Source: Psychrobacter sp. FDAARGOS_221 (GTDB lineage: Bacteria > Pseudomonadota > Gammaproteobacteria > Pseudomonadales > Moraxellaceae). Taken from it: DNA of 64,000 nt. This document shows positions 55,210 to 64,000 of this stretch, piece by piece; the stretch's first letter is position 1; every line of letters starts with the position of its first letter. The stretch lies in NCBI RefSeq assembly GCF_002313155.2, contig NZ_NWFK02000001.1, positions 2,356,001 through 2,420,000 of the forward strand. The letters run 5' to 3'. The translations under genes and the position numbers were made by a program. Under the pieces are notes generated by a model. It was not told where the DNA came from, ran no database searches, and saw nothing but the letters and a program-made list of their open reading frames with translations.

Positions 55210-55827
55210 TTATGAAAACCAGCGTATTTTTTCTGGGGTAATCAGTGCATTTAAAGGCACATCCCAAGGCTGGGTGTCTAACTGCTCAACCACTTGAAAC
55301 TCATGGCACCAACCAACGCGTAGTGGATGACGGCGGTGATTCTTTGAACTGCTGTATTGATACGACTTGGCCAGCGTGGTGTCATAAAAGCCGCCGCCCA
55401 TCCCCATACGATTGCCGTGTTCGTCAGCGGCGACCAACGGACACATAATCAGATCAAGCTCATCAGCGAATAACAGATGCCGGCTTTTGGACTCTTTCAT
55501 TCCAAAGCTGTGGCGAACGCTGGCAATATCAGACAGCTGACTGTTATAAACCGGCGTAAAGCGGATGTGTCTGTTGTCTTTGCCCAACGTATTAATCACA
55601 GGTATATAAGCCTGATAGCCCATGCGCTGACACCACTTAAGCAGAGGCTGAGTCGGCAGCTCACCAAAGTCATCGATATAGATGCCGACTTTGGCACCTT
55701 TAGGCAGGCGAGGGGTTAGCTTAGATAAAAAGCGAAACGCCATTGAACCGGCGTGACGGCGCTGCTGAGCGGTTAAGGCGCGGCGTTGACGATTGATATC
55801 TCGGCGAGAAGGATTGGTTGTTTTCAT
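55210..55827 (-). CDS. fau: 5-formyltetrahydrofolate cyclo-ligase
   Basis: The enzyme turns 5-formyl-THF into 5,10-methenyl-THF with ATP, in the cytoplasm. The 205-residue protein has the N-terminal basic helix RREINRQRRAL-like stretch and KVGIYIDDFGELPT. The phosphate-binding MGMGGGFYDTTLA is near 150 and the C-terminal WCHEFQ/LDTQPWDVPL near 180. Length matches the family (about 200). It is the first gene of a short unit with the small polar protein. Confidence 0.93.
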   Translation of the reverse strand: MKTTNPSRRDINRQRRALTAQQRRHAGSMAFRFLSKLTPRLPKGAKVGIYIDDFGELPTQPLLKWCQRMGYQAYIPVINTLGKDNRHIRFTPVYNSQLSDIASVRHSFGMKESKSRHLLFADELDLIMCPLVAADEHGNRMGMGGGFYDTTLAKSYQYSSSKNHRRHPLRVGWCHEFQVVEQLDTQPWDVPLNALITPEKIRWFS

Positions 55828-56189
55828 GTTGTCACTTATATCTTACTGGCGTATTTAACGGTTATATTGTCTATCAGCTCTGGTTTTATAGTGTCGATAT
55901 TATGGTTGATGCTGTTTTTATACGGGCTGGCATGTGCAGATAGCGATCTTATAGCAGCCACAGCAGATACAGCAATGTGCTTGAATTATGGATTCAACTA
56001 GGCGTATTATTAACGCCGTCTTATAGGTGTCATGGCTTATTGAAACTATCTTTTATAGCTCCTCTAAATGCGTTTGACTGTCAGTCATGCTATCATAATT
56101 GCGCTATAATCAAAGCAATCGTAAACCAAGTCAGGTCACAACTACCATAACAAATTGTTTTAGCTTTTATATAATAAATAGGAGACAGT
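55828..56189. other. divergent promoter region of the cyclo-ligase and fumC
   Basis: This is a 362-base gap. A hydrophobic 71-codon plus-strand frame (55786-56001) overlaps the cyclo-ligase start and was not accepted. No terminator was seen. Confidence 0.35.
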
Positions 56190-57578
56190 ATGACAACTCG
56201 TACCGAAAAAGACACCATGGGTAATGTAGAAGTACCTAGTGAAGCGTACTGGGGTGCACAAACTCAGCGCAGCCGCGAAAACTTTAAAATTGGTGGTGAG
56301 ACTCTGCCACGTCCAATGATTGAAGCCATGGCATTGGTAAAAAAAGCAGCCGCCATCACTAACGCAAGCCTTGGCCGTATCGAAGAGAGCCAACGTGACC
56401 TTATCATCCAAGCCGCTGACGAAGTCATCAACGGCGGTCTAACTGATCAGTTCCCATTAGTGGTATGGCAGACCGGTTCTGGTACTCAGTCAAACATGAA
56501 CATGAACGAAGTACTGGCCAACCGTGCAAACGAAATTGCCGGTTCTGAGCGTGGTACTTATTCTCCAATCCATCCAAACGACCATGTTAACCATGCACAG
56601 TCAACCAACGACAGCTTCCCAACCGCTATCCGTGTTGCTGCTGCGCGTCAAATCAACAGCCTGTTAATCCCAGCGGTTAAAGCGCTACGTGACACGTTAG
56701 ACAAAAAAGCCAAAGAATTCGACAGCATCGTAAAAATTGGCCGTACGCATTTACAAGACGCAACACCACTGACCCTAGGTCAAGAATTCAGCGGCTATGT
56801 TAGCCAGCTAGACCATGCACTAGTTCGTATCGACAATGCCCTACAAGGTCTGTATGAATTACCACTAGGTGGTACGGCAGTTGGTACCGGTCTAAACTCA
56901 CACCCAGACTATGCGGTAAAAGCTGCTGAGCAACTATCAGAGCTAACCGGCCTACCATTTGTCACTGCACCAAACAAATTCGAAGCGCTAGCCGCTCGTG
57001 ACGCAGAAGTATTTGCATCAGGCGCGCTAAAAACACTAGCAGCCAGCTTAAACAAAATCGCTAACGACGTACGCTGGTTAGCATCTGGCCCACGTTGTGG
57101 TCTTGGTGAATTAACTATCCCTGAAAATGAGCCAGGCTCATCAATCATGCCAGGTAAAGTGAACCCAACTCAGTCTGAAGCGATGACAATGGCCGTTGCT
57201 CAAGTAATGGGTAACGACGCAACTATCAGCTTCGCTGGTGCATCAGGTAACTTTGAGCTAAACGTTTATAAGCCAGTAATCGCTTATAACTTACTGCAAT
57301 CAATCAAACTAATGGGCGATGCGTGCAACAGCTTTAACGAAAACTGTGCAGTAGGTATCGAGCCAGTTAAAGATAAGATTGATGACTTCTTACACAACTC
57401 ACTAATGCTAGTGACTGCGTTAAACCGTCATGTGGGTTATGAAAACGCAGCGAAAATCGCTAAGACTGCTTATAAAGAAGACAAAACATTGAAGCAAGTT
57501 GCGGTTGAGCTTGAACTAATGACTGAAGCGCAGTTTGATGAGTGGGTGAGACCAGAAGAGATGGTTCATCCTAAATAA
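56190..57578 (+). CDS. fumC: class II fumarate hydratase
   Basis: FumC interconverts fumarate and malate without an iron-sulfur cluster. The 462-residue protein has [14 protein letters not shown] near 97-110, [16 protein letters not shown] near 183-198 and the superfamily signature [15 protein letters not shown] near 315-330. AGGAGACAGT precedes the ATG. A strong terminator follows at 57709. The codon use is unusually rich in C-ending codons compared with its neighbours, as expected for a highly expressed gene. Confidence 0.97.
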   Translation: MTTRTEKDTMGNVEVPSEAYWGAQTQRSRENFKIGGETLPRPMIEAMALVKKAAAITNASLGRIEESQRDLIIQAADEVINGGLTDQFPLVVWQTGSGTQSNMNMNEVLANRANEIAGSERGTYSPIHPNDHVNHAQSTNDSFPTAIRVAAARQINSLLIPAVKALRDTLDKKAKEFDSIVKIGRTHLQDATPLTLGQEFSGYVSQLDHALVRIDNALQGLYELPLGGTAVGTGLNSHPDYAVKAAEQLSELTGLPFVTAPNKFEALAARDAEVFASGALKTLAASLNKIANDVRWLASGPRCGLGELTIPENEPGSSIMPGKVNPTQSEAMTMAVAQVMGNDATISFAGASGNFELNVYKPVIAYNLLQSIKLMGDACNSFNENCAVGIEPVKDKIDDFLHNSLMLVTALNRHVGYENAAKIAKTAYKEDKTLKQVAVELELMTEAQFDEWVRPEEMVHPK

Positions 57579-58058
57579 TTGCACCATAAAAATCTGATTA
57601 GCATCTTTAGTCAATTTCAGCCTACAAGTCGTAGTACTTTAAATTGACTGCCTCGCTACTCAAATTTTTAGCATTTGGTTGATTAACTAAAAATGCTAAC
57701 AGCCATTCAAAAAAAGACCCTGTCACATTTGGTAGGGTCTTTTTTTTATAACTTTTATTTAGTTTTTGGAAGTATTCTATTAGGCCTTAGTTTTGAATGA
57801 ATGATTACGCTCATTATAAGAACCAATTGTACACATGGTGAAATATTTTTTACGTAATATTAACAGGATATTCAATAATCATAACAGCGCCGTTAAAGTA
57901 AATCACTTATCATAGTAAACATCAAAGCAGACATTTGTTTGAAAATTTTGATAATTAACTCCTTTAAGTCTAGAAGTTAGATCAATAATCTCTTAAGTGT
58001 CACTTACGATAAAAATCACTTTAATGACTATTAATCCAAAAATTATAAGAGGATATTT
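57579..58058. other. gap between fumC and the ACP-like gene
   Basis: The 480-base gap holds the fumC terminator (57709-57747) and an AT-rich upstream region of the next gene. A second, weaker dyad, agcattt / aaatgct, lies at 57670-57697. No gene was seen. Confidence 0.4.
57709..57747 (+). terminator. fumC terminator
   Basis: The stem AAAAAAGACCCT / AGGGTCTTTTTT is followed by more T, about 130 bases after the fumC stop. Confidence 0.88.
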
Positions 58059-58490
58059 ATGAAAAAGTTAACAACTGTATTATCAAGTGCTGCTTTGTTG
58101 GCGGCTGCGTTAGGCTCTGTACCAGCAATGGCTTATACTAATAAAGTTATGGACCCAGCTAAAAGCCATGACACAGCAGTTAAAGTTAGAAAAGTAAATT
58201 ATACTTGCGGTGGCAACGAAAAACTAAGCGTAACGTATGGTTTTAACAACCAGTCTTTACCAACTTATGCGCAAGCTAATTTAAATGGTAAAGACAGATT
58301 TTTACCAATTAACTTAGGCCGCTCAGACAGCGTTGATACTGTCTTTGGTGATGAAGAAAACTTTAGTATCATGACCGATGCGATGCGTTTAGGTAACTAT
58401 CACAAGCTAAGCATCAACGTACAAAATGCGAATAGTGAAATTGTTTATAAAGGCTGTAACGTCAGATCAGTTCAAAAGTTAAAAGGCTAA
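58059..58490 (+). CDS. adhesin complex protein (ACP)/MliC-like exported protein
   Basis: The 143-residue protein has a signal peptide cleaved after PAMA (25). The mature part VNYTCGGNEKLSVTYGFNNQ..LPTYAQANLNGK..LPINLGRSDSVDTVFG..IVYKGC resembles Neisseria ACP, a surface adhesin and inhibitor of C-type lysozyme. The two cysteines (in YTCG and KGCN) correspond to the disulfide of that fold. AAGAGGATATTT precedes the ATG. It stands alone between terminators. Adhesion or lysozyme inhibition is inferred. Confidence 0.8.
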   Translation: MKKLTTVLSSAALLAAALGSVPAMAYTNKVMDPAKSHDTAVKVRKVNYTCGGNEKLSVTYGFNNQSLPTYAQANLNGKDRFLPINLGRSDSVDTVFGDEENFSIMTDAMRLGNYHKLSINVQNANSEIVYKGCNVRSVQKLKG

Positions 58491-58524
58491 TTGACTAATT
58501 TAGCAATGAGCTCTTCGCTTAAAT

Positions 58525-58557
58525 AAAAAGACCTTGTCGTTGTGGCAAGGTCTTTTT
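58525..58557. terminator. bidirectional terminator, ACP-like gene / transglycosylase
   Basis: The stem AAAAAGACCTTG / CAAGGTCTTTTT has T-runs on both strands. It lies between two convergent stop codons and can serve both genes. Confidence 0.92.
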
Positions 58558-58570
58558 ATTTCTTACAATG

Positions 58571-60025
58571 TTATTTCTTAGAGCATCGACTCACCACGAT
58601 AACACTCAGTACAATCAATAAGGCCATGATGATTGACAGCGCTTTGGTGCTGGACAGCCAATGAGTAGCTTCTTTATCGACACTGTTCTGCTCATCGGTG
58701 TCAGGTGACTGTCTATCGGGCTGCTGTGCCAGTGCTTGCATCAAATGCTGATGAATTTTTTGCCCCGCTTTACCGTCAGCGTCTAAGTTATTATCAGTCT
58801 GATACTGCTGAATCACTTTGCGCGTGCCATCGCCGATAATACCGTCAACCGCAACAACCTCGTAACATAAGTCATTTAACGCCTGTTGCACTTCTCGCGA
58901 CTGCTTACGACTTAAGCCTGGATCATCCGTCGGCCAGGGTTGCACAAAGTTAACCTGATCGTTTTTTTGTTCAATCAGTTGCGATAAATGTGCAATGGCC
59001 AGCGCATATTTTTCCGAAGCGTTATAGGCATAAAAAGCGTCAAAGTTGCGACCAACCAAAAATGCAGGACCCTCAGCACCGGCCGGTAATAACAGTCCTG
59101 CTTCAGATAACTCATCGGGTAGCGGACTGCCATCAGCCAAGGTAATACCTAAGCTGCGCCAATGTGACATCGACTTCTTGTCTTTGCGATCACTGGTCGC
59201 TTCCAAATCTGCTGGCAAGCGTACTTCATAGCCCCAAGGCTGATTGGATTGATAGCCTCTGTTTTTCAGAAAGTTAGCGGTAGAGGCGAGGGCATCAGCT
59301 TGGCTGTTGACCAAGTCTTTGCGGCCATCACCATCAAAGTCTTGCGCCAACTCCAAAAAGGTAGACGGCATAAACTGGGTTTGCCCAAAAGCGCCTGCCC
59401 AAGAGCCTTTTAGGTCAGCGGCTTTAATATCACCATTTTGCAAAATCTTTAAAGCGCTGGCATATTCACCGCGGAAGTAGCTTTGACGGCGATCAAAACA
59501 AGACAAAGTTGCCAGTGAATTAATGACCTCTTTTTTACCCAGTTTAGTACCAAAGTCAGATTCTACGCCCCATACGCCAAGCACATCATGACGATTCACC
59601 CCGTATTTATCCTCAATGCCTTGTAAGATATCAGCATAGCGCTCGCTGGCTGCGATACCATCATTGACCCGTTCAAGATCGACCAAGCTTGCCAAGTAGT
59701 CCCACGGCTGTTTGGTAAATTCAGGCTGATAATTGAGTGACTCAATAACGCTGGGATCTGCTTGACTGGGACGATATTGATCAAAAGTAGATTGCAAACC
59801 AGCAAACGCATCGCTTTGCGCCAGCTCATCTAGACAGCGCTGAAATTGCTGATTGTCTAAGCCCTTTGAGCTGTTAGAGCTATGTTGTTGAGTCGCTACA
59901 GCGGTTTCAGAGGCGGTATCTGATTGGGCAATGGCTTGATTAACCTGAGCCATAGACAGCAGGCATAGGGCAAGGGGTAGATAAGATGAGGATTTACGAA
60001 TAAATGACAGACGAATAAATGACAT
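58571..60025 (-). CDS. lytic murein transglycosylase (MltB/SLT_2) with peptidoglycan-binding domain
   Basis: The protein has 484 residues. The signal sequence is at about 13-34. The SLT_2 catalytic domain spans about 55-350 with the acid Glu in VLGVWGVESDFG (about 150-161) and GSWAGAFGQTQFMPS. The PG_binding_1 domain is at about 365-425 (LNDLCYEVVAVDGIIGDGT). A C-terminal membrane segment (about 459-480) ends RCSKK. It cleaves glycan strands to anhydro-muropeptides in the periplasm. The signal plus C-terminal helix is unusual: MltB-type enzymes are commonly N-terminal lipoproteins, and no lipobox is seen here. Confidence 0.92.
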   Translation of the reverse strand: MSFIRLSFIRKSSSYLPLALCLLSMAQVNQAIAQSDTASETAVATQQHSSNSSKGLDNQQFQRCLDELAQSDAFAGLQSTFDQYRPSQADPSVIESLNYQPEFTKQPWDYLASLVDLERVNDGIAASERYADILQGIEDKYGVNRHDVLGVWGVESDFGTKLGKKEVINSLATLSCFDRRQSYFRGEYASALKILQNGDIKAADLKGSWAGAFGQTQFMPSTFLELAQDFDGDGRKDLVNSQADALASTANFLKNRGYQSNQPWGYEVRLPADLEATSDRKDKKSMSHWRSLGITLADGSPLPDELSEAGLLLPAGAEGPAFLVGRNFDAFYAYNASEKYALAIAHLSQLIEQKNDQVNFVQPWPTDDPGLSRKQSREVQQALNDLCYEVVAVDGIIGDGTRKVIQQYQTDNNLDADGKAGQKIHQHLMQALAQQPDRQSPDTDEQNSVDKEATHWLSSTKALSIIMALLIVLSVIVVSRCSKK

Positions 60026-60065
60026 AACAGGCTGCTTAAAATAAGGTAGCTAAAAGGTTCGGCAC

Positions 60066-60101
60066 AAAAAAAGACACATGGCATAATATCATGTGTCTTT
60101 T
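60066..60101 (-). terminator. small heat-shock gene terminator
   Basis: The stem AAAGACACATG / CATGTGTCTTT is followed by a T-run on the minus strand, about 70 bases after the stop. Confidence 0.88.
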
Positions 60102-60166
60102 ATAACGCCAGTCAAACTGACTCATTCAATTTAAGCAGCGCTCTGTCTGTTTTGTTTGAATGCTAA

Positions 60167-60595
60167 TTATTTGATCTCTAGCTTTTTGCTTAATGAACCA
60201 GTTTGCTTTGGTAATACCAGTTGTAGAACACCGTTTTCATAAGCGGCTTCTGCCTTATCGACATCAACTTTTTCAGGTAATTGGAAGCTACGTGATACTG
60301 AGCCAAAATAGCGCTCACTGCGCAAGACCTTGTTGCCGTCTTTTTGCTCATCACGCTGCTGAATTTCAGCATTGATAGAGACCACATCGCCTGAAATAGA
60401 TAAGTCGATATCTTCTTTGGCAACGCCGGGTACTTCTGCGTTGACGTAGTAAGTGTTGTCTTTTTCACTGACGTCAATTTTGATTTGCCCCGCAGTTGGC
60501 AATGCATCACCATGCAGTGGACGCATAAAGAAGCCAGGAGTCATATCATCAAATAAGCTATCAAAGATTGAATTTCTAGTGACTAATTTATTCAT
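60167..60595 (-). CDS. small heat-shock protein, Hsp20/alpha-crystallin family
   Basis: The 142-residue ATP-independent holdase has an alpha-crystallin domain of about 38-128 (IKIDVSEKDNTYYVNAEVPG, AYENGVLQLVLPK). The short C-terminal KKLEIK carries an I-x-I/V-like anchor variant. GAGGATAGTA precedes the ATG. A heat-shock-type promoter lies about 65 bases upstream (60662-60689). Confidence 0.93.
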   Translation of the reverse strand: MNKLVTRNSIFDSLFDDMTPGFFMRPLHGDALPTAGQIKIDVSEKDNTYYVNAEVPGVAKEDIDLSISGDVVSINAEIQQRDEQKDGNKVLRSERYFGSVSRSFQLPEKVDVDKAEAAYENGVLQLVLPKQTGSLSKKLEIK

Positions 60596-60661
60596 ATTAC
60601 TATCCTCATATTTGGTTATTCTGTTGTTATGAAGGGACAGTTTATGTCTGTCTTACCTTAT

Positions 60662-60689
60662 ATATAAGGATTGAATATATTATTTCAAG
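60662..60689 (-). promoter_or_regulatory. predicted sigma-32 promoter of the Hsp20 gene
   Basis: On the minus strand CTTGAAA (60689-60683), a 13-base spacer and CCTTATAT (60669-60662) match the heat-shock consensus CTTGAAA-N11-16-CCCCATNT fully in the -35 and at six of eight in the -10. It implies a leader of about 60 bases. Confidence 0.7.
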
Positions 60690-60751
60690 TTATGATTAAT
60701 AAAAATTATAGGAGTGAGTCAGTCTTAATTGTTGGCAGTTAATAGAATAAA

Positions 60752-61306
60752 TTAGCGCGCAATATAAGGATTACCAATACCAAGCTTCTCTAAAATCGCA
60801 ATCTCAAAGCCTTCCATTTCATCCTGCTCAGCCTGTCCGAGCTCATGATCAAAGCCCAATAAATGCAAGATGCCATGCACCAATAAATGTGTGGCATGTT
60901 CTGCAATTGGTTTGTTTTGCTCAGCGGCTTGTTGCTCGACAACCTCATGACAAATGATCAGTTCACCCAGTGGTATGCTTGGCATTTCGGTCAAGATAAA
61001 GGCAGGTAAGTCGCTGGAGTAGGATAAAATATTGGTCGCATAATCTTTGTCACGGGCTTCTAAGTTAAGCGCTCGACCTTCTGTACTATCTGTGAGATAA
61101 ACGCTTAACTCTTTTGGTTTTTGCGACCACTCATCTTTGGCCAGCTCTTCAAAATAAGGAAAATCAACCGGTTGTGAGCTCATATAGTCCAGAGTAGTGG
61201 TTAGTACTTGCTGGATATGCTCCAGTGAATAATACTGATCTAGCGTGCTGTCAGTGATGGCGTCTGAGGCACTGATATCAATGGTGGGAAGCAGTGAATT
61301 GCTCAT
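60752..61306 (-). CDS. ybeY: rRNA maturation endoribonuclease YbeY
   Basis: The 184-residue protein has the zinc/catalytic motif HLLVHGILHLLGFDHE (H-x3-H-x5-H) near 142-157. Before it stands LSVYLTDSTEGRALNLEARDKDYATN. YbeY processes the 16S rRNA 3' end and takes part in ribosome quality control. It follows the phoH-like gene on the same strand, the usual ybeZ-ybeY order. Confidence 0.95.
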   Translation of the reverse strand: MSNSLLPTIDISASDAITDSTLDQYYSLEHIQQVLTTTLDYMSSQPVDFPYFEELAKDEWSQKPKELSVYLTDSTEGRALNLEARDKDYATNILSYSSDLPAFILTEMPSIPLGELIICHEVVEQQAAEQNKPIAEHATHLLVHGILHLLGFDHELGQAEQDEMEGFEIAILEKLGIGNPYIAR

Positions 61307-61392
61307 AATATAAAGGTTTCCGATCTGTATTTATAATGGTAATAAAATTGTTGAACTAAAATATACGTCCTAGAACATAGGTCCTAAAACAC

Positions 61393-61419
61393 AACAAGCC
61401 GAAGAGACTCCGACTTGTT
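61393..61419 (-). terminator. weak hairpin after the PhoH-like gene
   Basis: AACAAG..CTTGTT form an imperfect stem with CG pairs inside. On the minus strand it is followed by TTGTTGTGTTTT, which is not a clean T-run. It may be an attenuator between the two genes or a weak terminator. Confidence 0.35.
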
Positions 61420-61470
61420 AATTACAAATGCTTGCTTAGCAAACTGGCTACGCGGAAAGCTGATCAGCGA

Positions 61471-62583
61471 TTAAGACTTGCTATCCGCTTCAGCCTGTTT
61501 GCGCTCTTGTTCAGCACGGCGGGCCTGCTTACGCGCTTCTTTTAACGCTTCTTGTTCTTCGTCCCATTCGCCGTAGGCTTCAACAATCTTTTGTACCAAC
61601 TGATGGCGTACCACGTCTTTTGAGTCAAACTTAGTGATGTGGATTTCTTCAATTTTGCCTAAGATTTGTAACGCTTGCGCCAGACCAGATTTGTGACCGC
61701 GTGGTAAGTCAACCTGAGTCACGTCACCAGTAATAACCGCGCGTGAGCCAAAGCCTAGACGAGTTAAGAACATTTTCATCTGCTCAGGGGTAGTATTTTG
61801 CGCCTCATCGAGAATCACAAATGAGTTATTCAGCGTACGACCACGCATATAGGCCAGCGGTGCAATTTCAATGATTTGCTTTTCAATCAGTTTGCCGACT
61901 TTTTCAAAGCCCAACATCTCATAAAGCGCGTCATACAGTGGGCGCAAATATGGGTCAATCTTTTGAGTCAAGTCACCGGGTAAGAAGCCCAATTTTTCAC
62001 CTGCTTCAACCGCAGGACGCACCAATAAGATACGTTCAATTTCGTTGCGCTCTAGCATATCAACGGCGCAAGCCACGGCCAGATATGTCTTACCGGTACC
62101 GGCAGGGCCAACACCAAATGACACATCTGAGGTCAAGATTCGCTTCACATAACGCTGCTGATTGCCGCCGCGAGGAATGATTTTGCCCTTGCGTGTCTTA
62201 AGCGCAATGCTGTCGTAATTGGCTTCAGCATCGTAAGCTTCTTCTGTGTCGTCATCCTCTGCTTCAGGCTTGGCTACAGACTTGGGTGAGGCGAAGCTAT
62301 CGGCATCGCGTGACATACTGGCTTGGATGATTAAATGCAGTTCTTCTGGGCGAAGATCATCGGTGGTCTGTGCCTCATTGGCCAGCTTATTTAAGATAAA
62401 GTCGCCACGCTCAACCGCGGTGAGGTCGCCGGATAAGATAAACTTATGTTGGCGTTGATTGATATGAATACCGAGGCGCTCTTGGATATATTTTAAATGG
62501 TTGTTGAACTCACCCACTAAGGTTCTTAGCTGTGGTGTGGTCAAAAAATCTAAGTTAATTTTGCGTGTGACGGTGTCAGTCAA
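61471..62583 (-). CDS. PhoH-like ATPase (YbeZ)
   Basis: The 370-residue protein has Walker A GVGPAGTGKTYLAVACA near 157-173 and Walker B SFVILDEAQNTTPEQ near 254-268. An N-terminal KH-like/PIN-linked region has the segment ERLGIHINQRQHKFILSG. The basic Gln/Glu/Lys-rich C-terminal tail of about 30 residues is characteristic. YbeZ binds YbeY in rRNA processing. The linker at about 105-135 is acidic. Its partner ybeY lies 164 bases downstream. Confidence 0.93.
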   Translation of the reverse strand: MTDTVTRKINLDFLTTPQLRTLVGEFNNHLKYIQERLGIHINQRQHKFILSGDLTAVERGDFILNKLANEAQTTDDLRPEELHLIIQASMSRDADSFASPKSVAKPEAEDDDTEEAYDAEANYDSIALKTRKGKIIPRGGNQQRYVKRILTSDVSFGVGPAGTGKTYLAVACAVDMLERNEIERILLVRPAVEAGEKLGFLPGDLTQKIDPYLRPLYDALYEMLGFEKVGKLIEKQIIEIAPLAYMRGRTLNNSFVILDEAQNTTPEQMKMFLTRLGFGSRAVITGDVTQVDLPRGHKSGLAQALQILGKIEEIHITKFDSKDVVRHQLVQKIVEAYGEWDEEQEALKEARKQARRAEQERKQAEADSKS

Positions 62584-63196
62584 GTGAGCATCCTTTTATT
62601 TTTATGTCTATTTTAAAGTTTGTCTGTTATAAGTTGCTTGTTGCTCTTTATTATGGCTGTTCACTATTAAAATTCAAGTCATTAGCCGACTTTGATTGCA
62701 GCCTTTTTGTAATATAGTCTGTGAGTGATGATACGGATGTGGTGTAAATAGTATTTAGCTGTCTTTAACAGATGATGGTCAGTGGTTAATCACTATTGGT
62801 TGGCTTCATTATCAGTGTAAGCTATTAGTGTCAAACTTATATAAAAAACAATCAGCGCTATTCTGACTGTGCTGCATAAGTTACCTACGGTGTATTAAAG
62901 TCTTTAATCAGGTAAGATATAGTCTATGAGTGGCAATATTTTGCATTGCGTCATCTATCTAGCAATAACAGCAGCACAATAAATAAAAATCCATCACAAA
63001 AAGTGAATGGCAAACCAAGCCACAGCTTAACTAACAACAACTGAAAAATAGCGATGTGATGCTGCACATTAGCGGCTATTACCATATACCATAATTTAAT
63101 TAAATAAATATACTAATCCATTAGATTTATCCGAATATCACTAACACTTAAATATAATTAATTATCGAACGTAACAATCAATATAAGGGGCAAACA
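62584..63196. other. 613-base gap before ubiH
   Basis: No open frame, terminator or RNA gene was recognised in this AT-rich stretch between divergent genes. The ubiH ribosome binding site (AAGGGG) closes it at 63186-63191. Confidence 0.4.
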
Positions 63197-64000
63197 ATGA
63201 TAAGAGGCAAAAGCAGAACAGCACCCAAAGCCAGTCGTGGCATTCAAGCAGCGACAGCAGCCAGTCATTCACAAAATGATCAACCACTACAGGCCGCTCA
63301 AATCTCTGAGCCAACAAACGTAGCAAGCCATACCATTACATCTGAAGAGCAAACCACGCACAAACAAGCCATCACTGAACAAACTGTACTCATTGTTGGC
63401 GGCGGACATGTGGGCTTATCTTTTGCGCTATTGTTGGCCAACCAAGGCATTGCCAGCACCTTACTTGAGAAAAATACTTATCCCAAAATTAGTCCCAAAG
63501 ACGATGCACAGCGCACCCATTATTTAGACAGCCGTAACACTGCCTTATCACGACGTACGGTACAAATTTATCAAGAAATTGGTCTCTGGGATGAGCTGCA
63601 AAGCCATGCTTGCCGTATCGATGCGGTACAAATCAGTGAGCAAGGTAGCTTTGGTGCGGCTCAGCTTAAAAAAGAAGAAGAAAAAGTCGAATCCTTTGGT
63701 CAAGTGATGGAAAACGCTTGGCTTGGTCGTAAGCTGTTATTAGCGGTGCAGCAAAACCCATTAATTACCTTGATTGATGGTGCCAGTGTCACCGAAGTGA
63801 CTCAATCTGACAGCAGTGCCAGTATTATCTATGACATCGATGCCGCCAAACAGCAGACGTTAAGCGCTGATGTGGTGGTCGCCTGTGATGGTCGTGATTC
63901 GACAGTACGCAATCTGCTAAATATCGGTACCAAAGACTACGATTATGGACAATCTGCCATTGTGGGTGTGGTGCAAACCGATAAGCCGCATGAGCATGTG
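63197..64000 (+). CDS. ubiH: UbiH-type ubiquinone-biosynthesis hydroxylase (5' part)
   Basis: The gene runs off the right edge after 268 codons. The FAD-binding motif LIVGGGHVGLSFALLLANQG starts near residue 64. DSRNTALSRRTVQIYQEIGL near 110 and the second FAD motif VVACDGRDSTVRNLL near 228 identify the UbiH/UbiF/VisC flavin hydroxylases. The DSRNTALS stretch fits UbiH best. AAGGGGCAAACA precedes the ATG. A 60-residue Ala/Gln/Thr-rich tail precedes the fold, again longer than in E. coli. Confidence 0.85.
   Translation, partial: MIRGKSRTAPKASRGIQAATAASHSQNDQPLQAAQISEPTNVASHTITSEEQTTHKQAITEQTVLIVGGGHVGLSFALLLANQGIASTLLEKNTYPKISPKDDAQRTHYLDSRNTALSRRTVQIYQEIGLWDELQSHACRIDAVQISEQGSFGAAQLKKEEEKVESFGQVMENAWLGRKLLLAVQQNPLITLIDGASVTEVTQSDSSASIIYDIDAAKQQTLSADVVVACDGRDSTVRNLLNIGTKDYDYGQSAIVGVVQTDKPHEHV

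Noticed and set aside
55786..56001. Hydrophobic 71-codon plus-strand frame
   Set aside because: It overlaps the start of the folate cyclo-ligase on the other strand and has no binding site. Hydrophobicity comes from T-rich intergenic sequence.

Overview
The window reads as a chromosomal segment of a gamma-proteobacterium of the Moraxellaceae, most probably Psychrobacter. The reasons are moderate-to-low GC, long Gln/Asn/Ser-rich linkers in housekeeping proteins, the uvrA / MFS / ssb neighbourhood, a RecX with a very long N-terminal extension, and protein sequences that resemble Psychrobacter and Acinetobacter homologues. The assignment is from recollection of families, not from a search.

Layout. 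1-10.5 kb is core metabolism: a partial DUF4184 membrane protein, ferredoxin-coaD, smpB, glutathione reductase, a two-gene ThrE-type exporter, a DUF368 (PopT-type) membrane protein, a nitroreductase, an HSL-type esterase and a DUF503 protein. 10.5-19.1 kb is an accessory region. It holds a REP-associated tyrosine transposase with its REP-like repeats, a lipoprotein, a second copy of the DUF503 3' end, two small genes, a flavin monooxygenase cut by an IS3-family element, an ADP-ribosyltransferase-like protein, and an AT-rich surface-polysaccharide remnant (glf, a decayed glycosyltransferase, a WecA-like transferase). From 19.1 kb the core resumes: uvrA, a YajR-like MFS transporter, ssb, pyruvate oxidase, a PLP decarboxylase, a TatD hydrolase, tcdA, mnmC, yciB, the RNase AM/TrpH-type PHP protein and truD. 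At 38.4-44.2 kb lies a chaperone cluster of two membrane J-like proteins and the Hsp70 HscC. It is followed by recX-recA, sodC, lon, a Na+/H+ antiporter, a Sel1-repeat protein, a pair of paralogous membrane proteins, a folate cyclo-ligase, fumC, an ACP/MliC-type secreted protein, a lytic transglycosylase, a small heat-shock protein, ybeY, a PhoH-like ATPase and the 5' part of ubiH.

Recurring theme. At three places added genes lie between duplicated 3' flanks of a core gene: the DUF503/monooxygenase 3' ends around 10.4-13.0 kb, the uvrA terminator repeated at 15.76 and 19.08 kb around the polysaccharide genes, and the antiporter 3' flank repeated at 52.65 and 53.72 kb around the Sel1 gene. This points to gene gain by recombination that copied or brought in a second 3' end. 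No tRNA, rRNA, CRISPR array or prophage was recognised.
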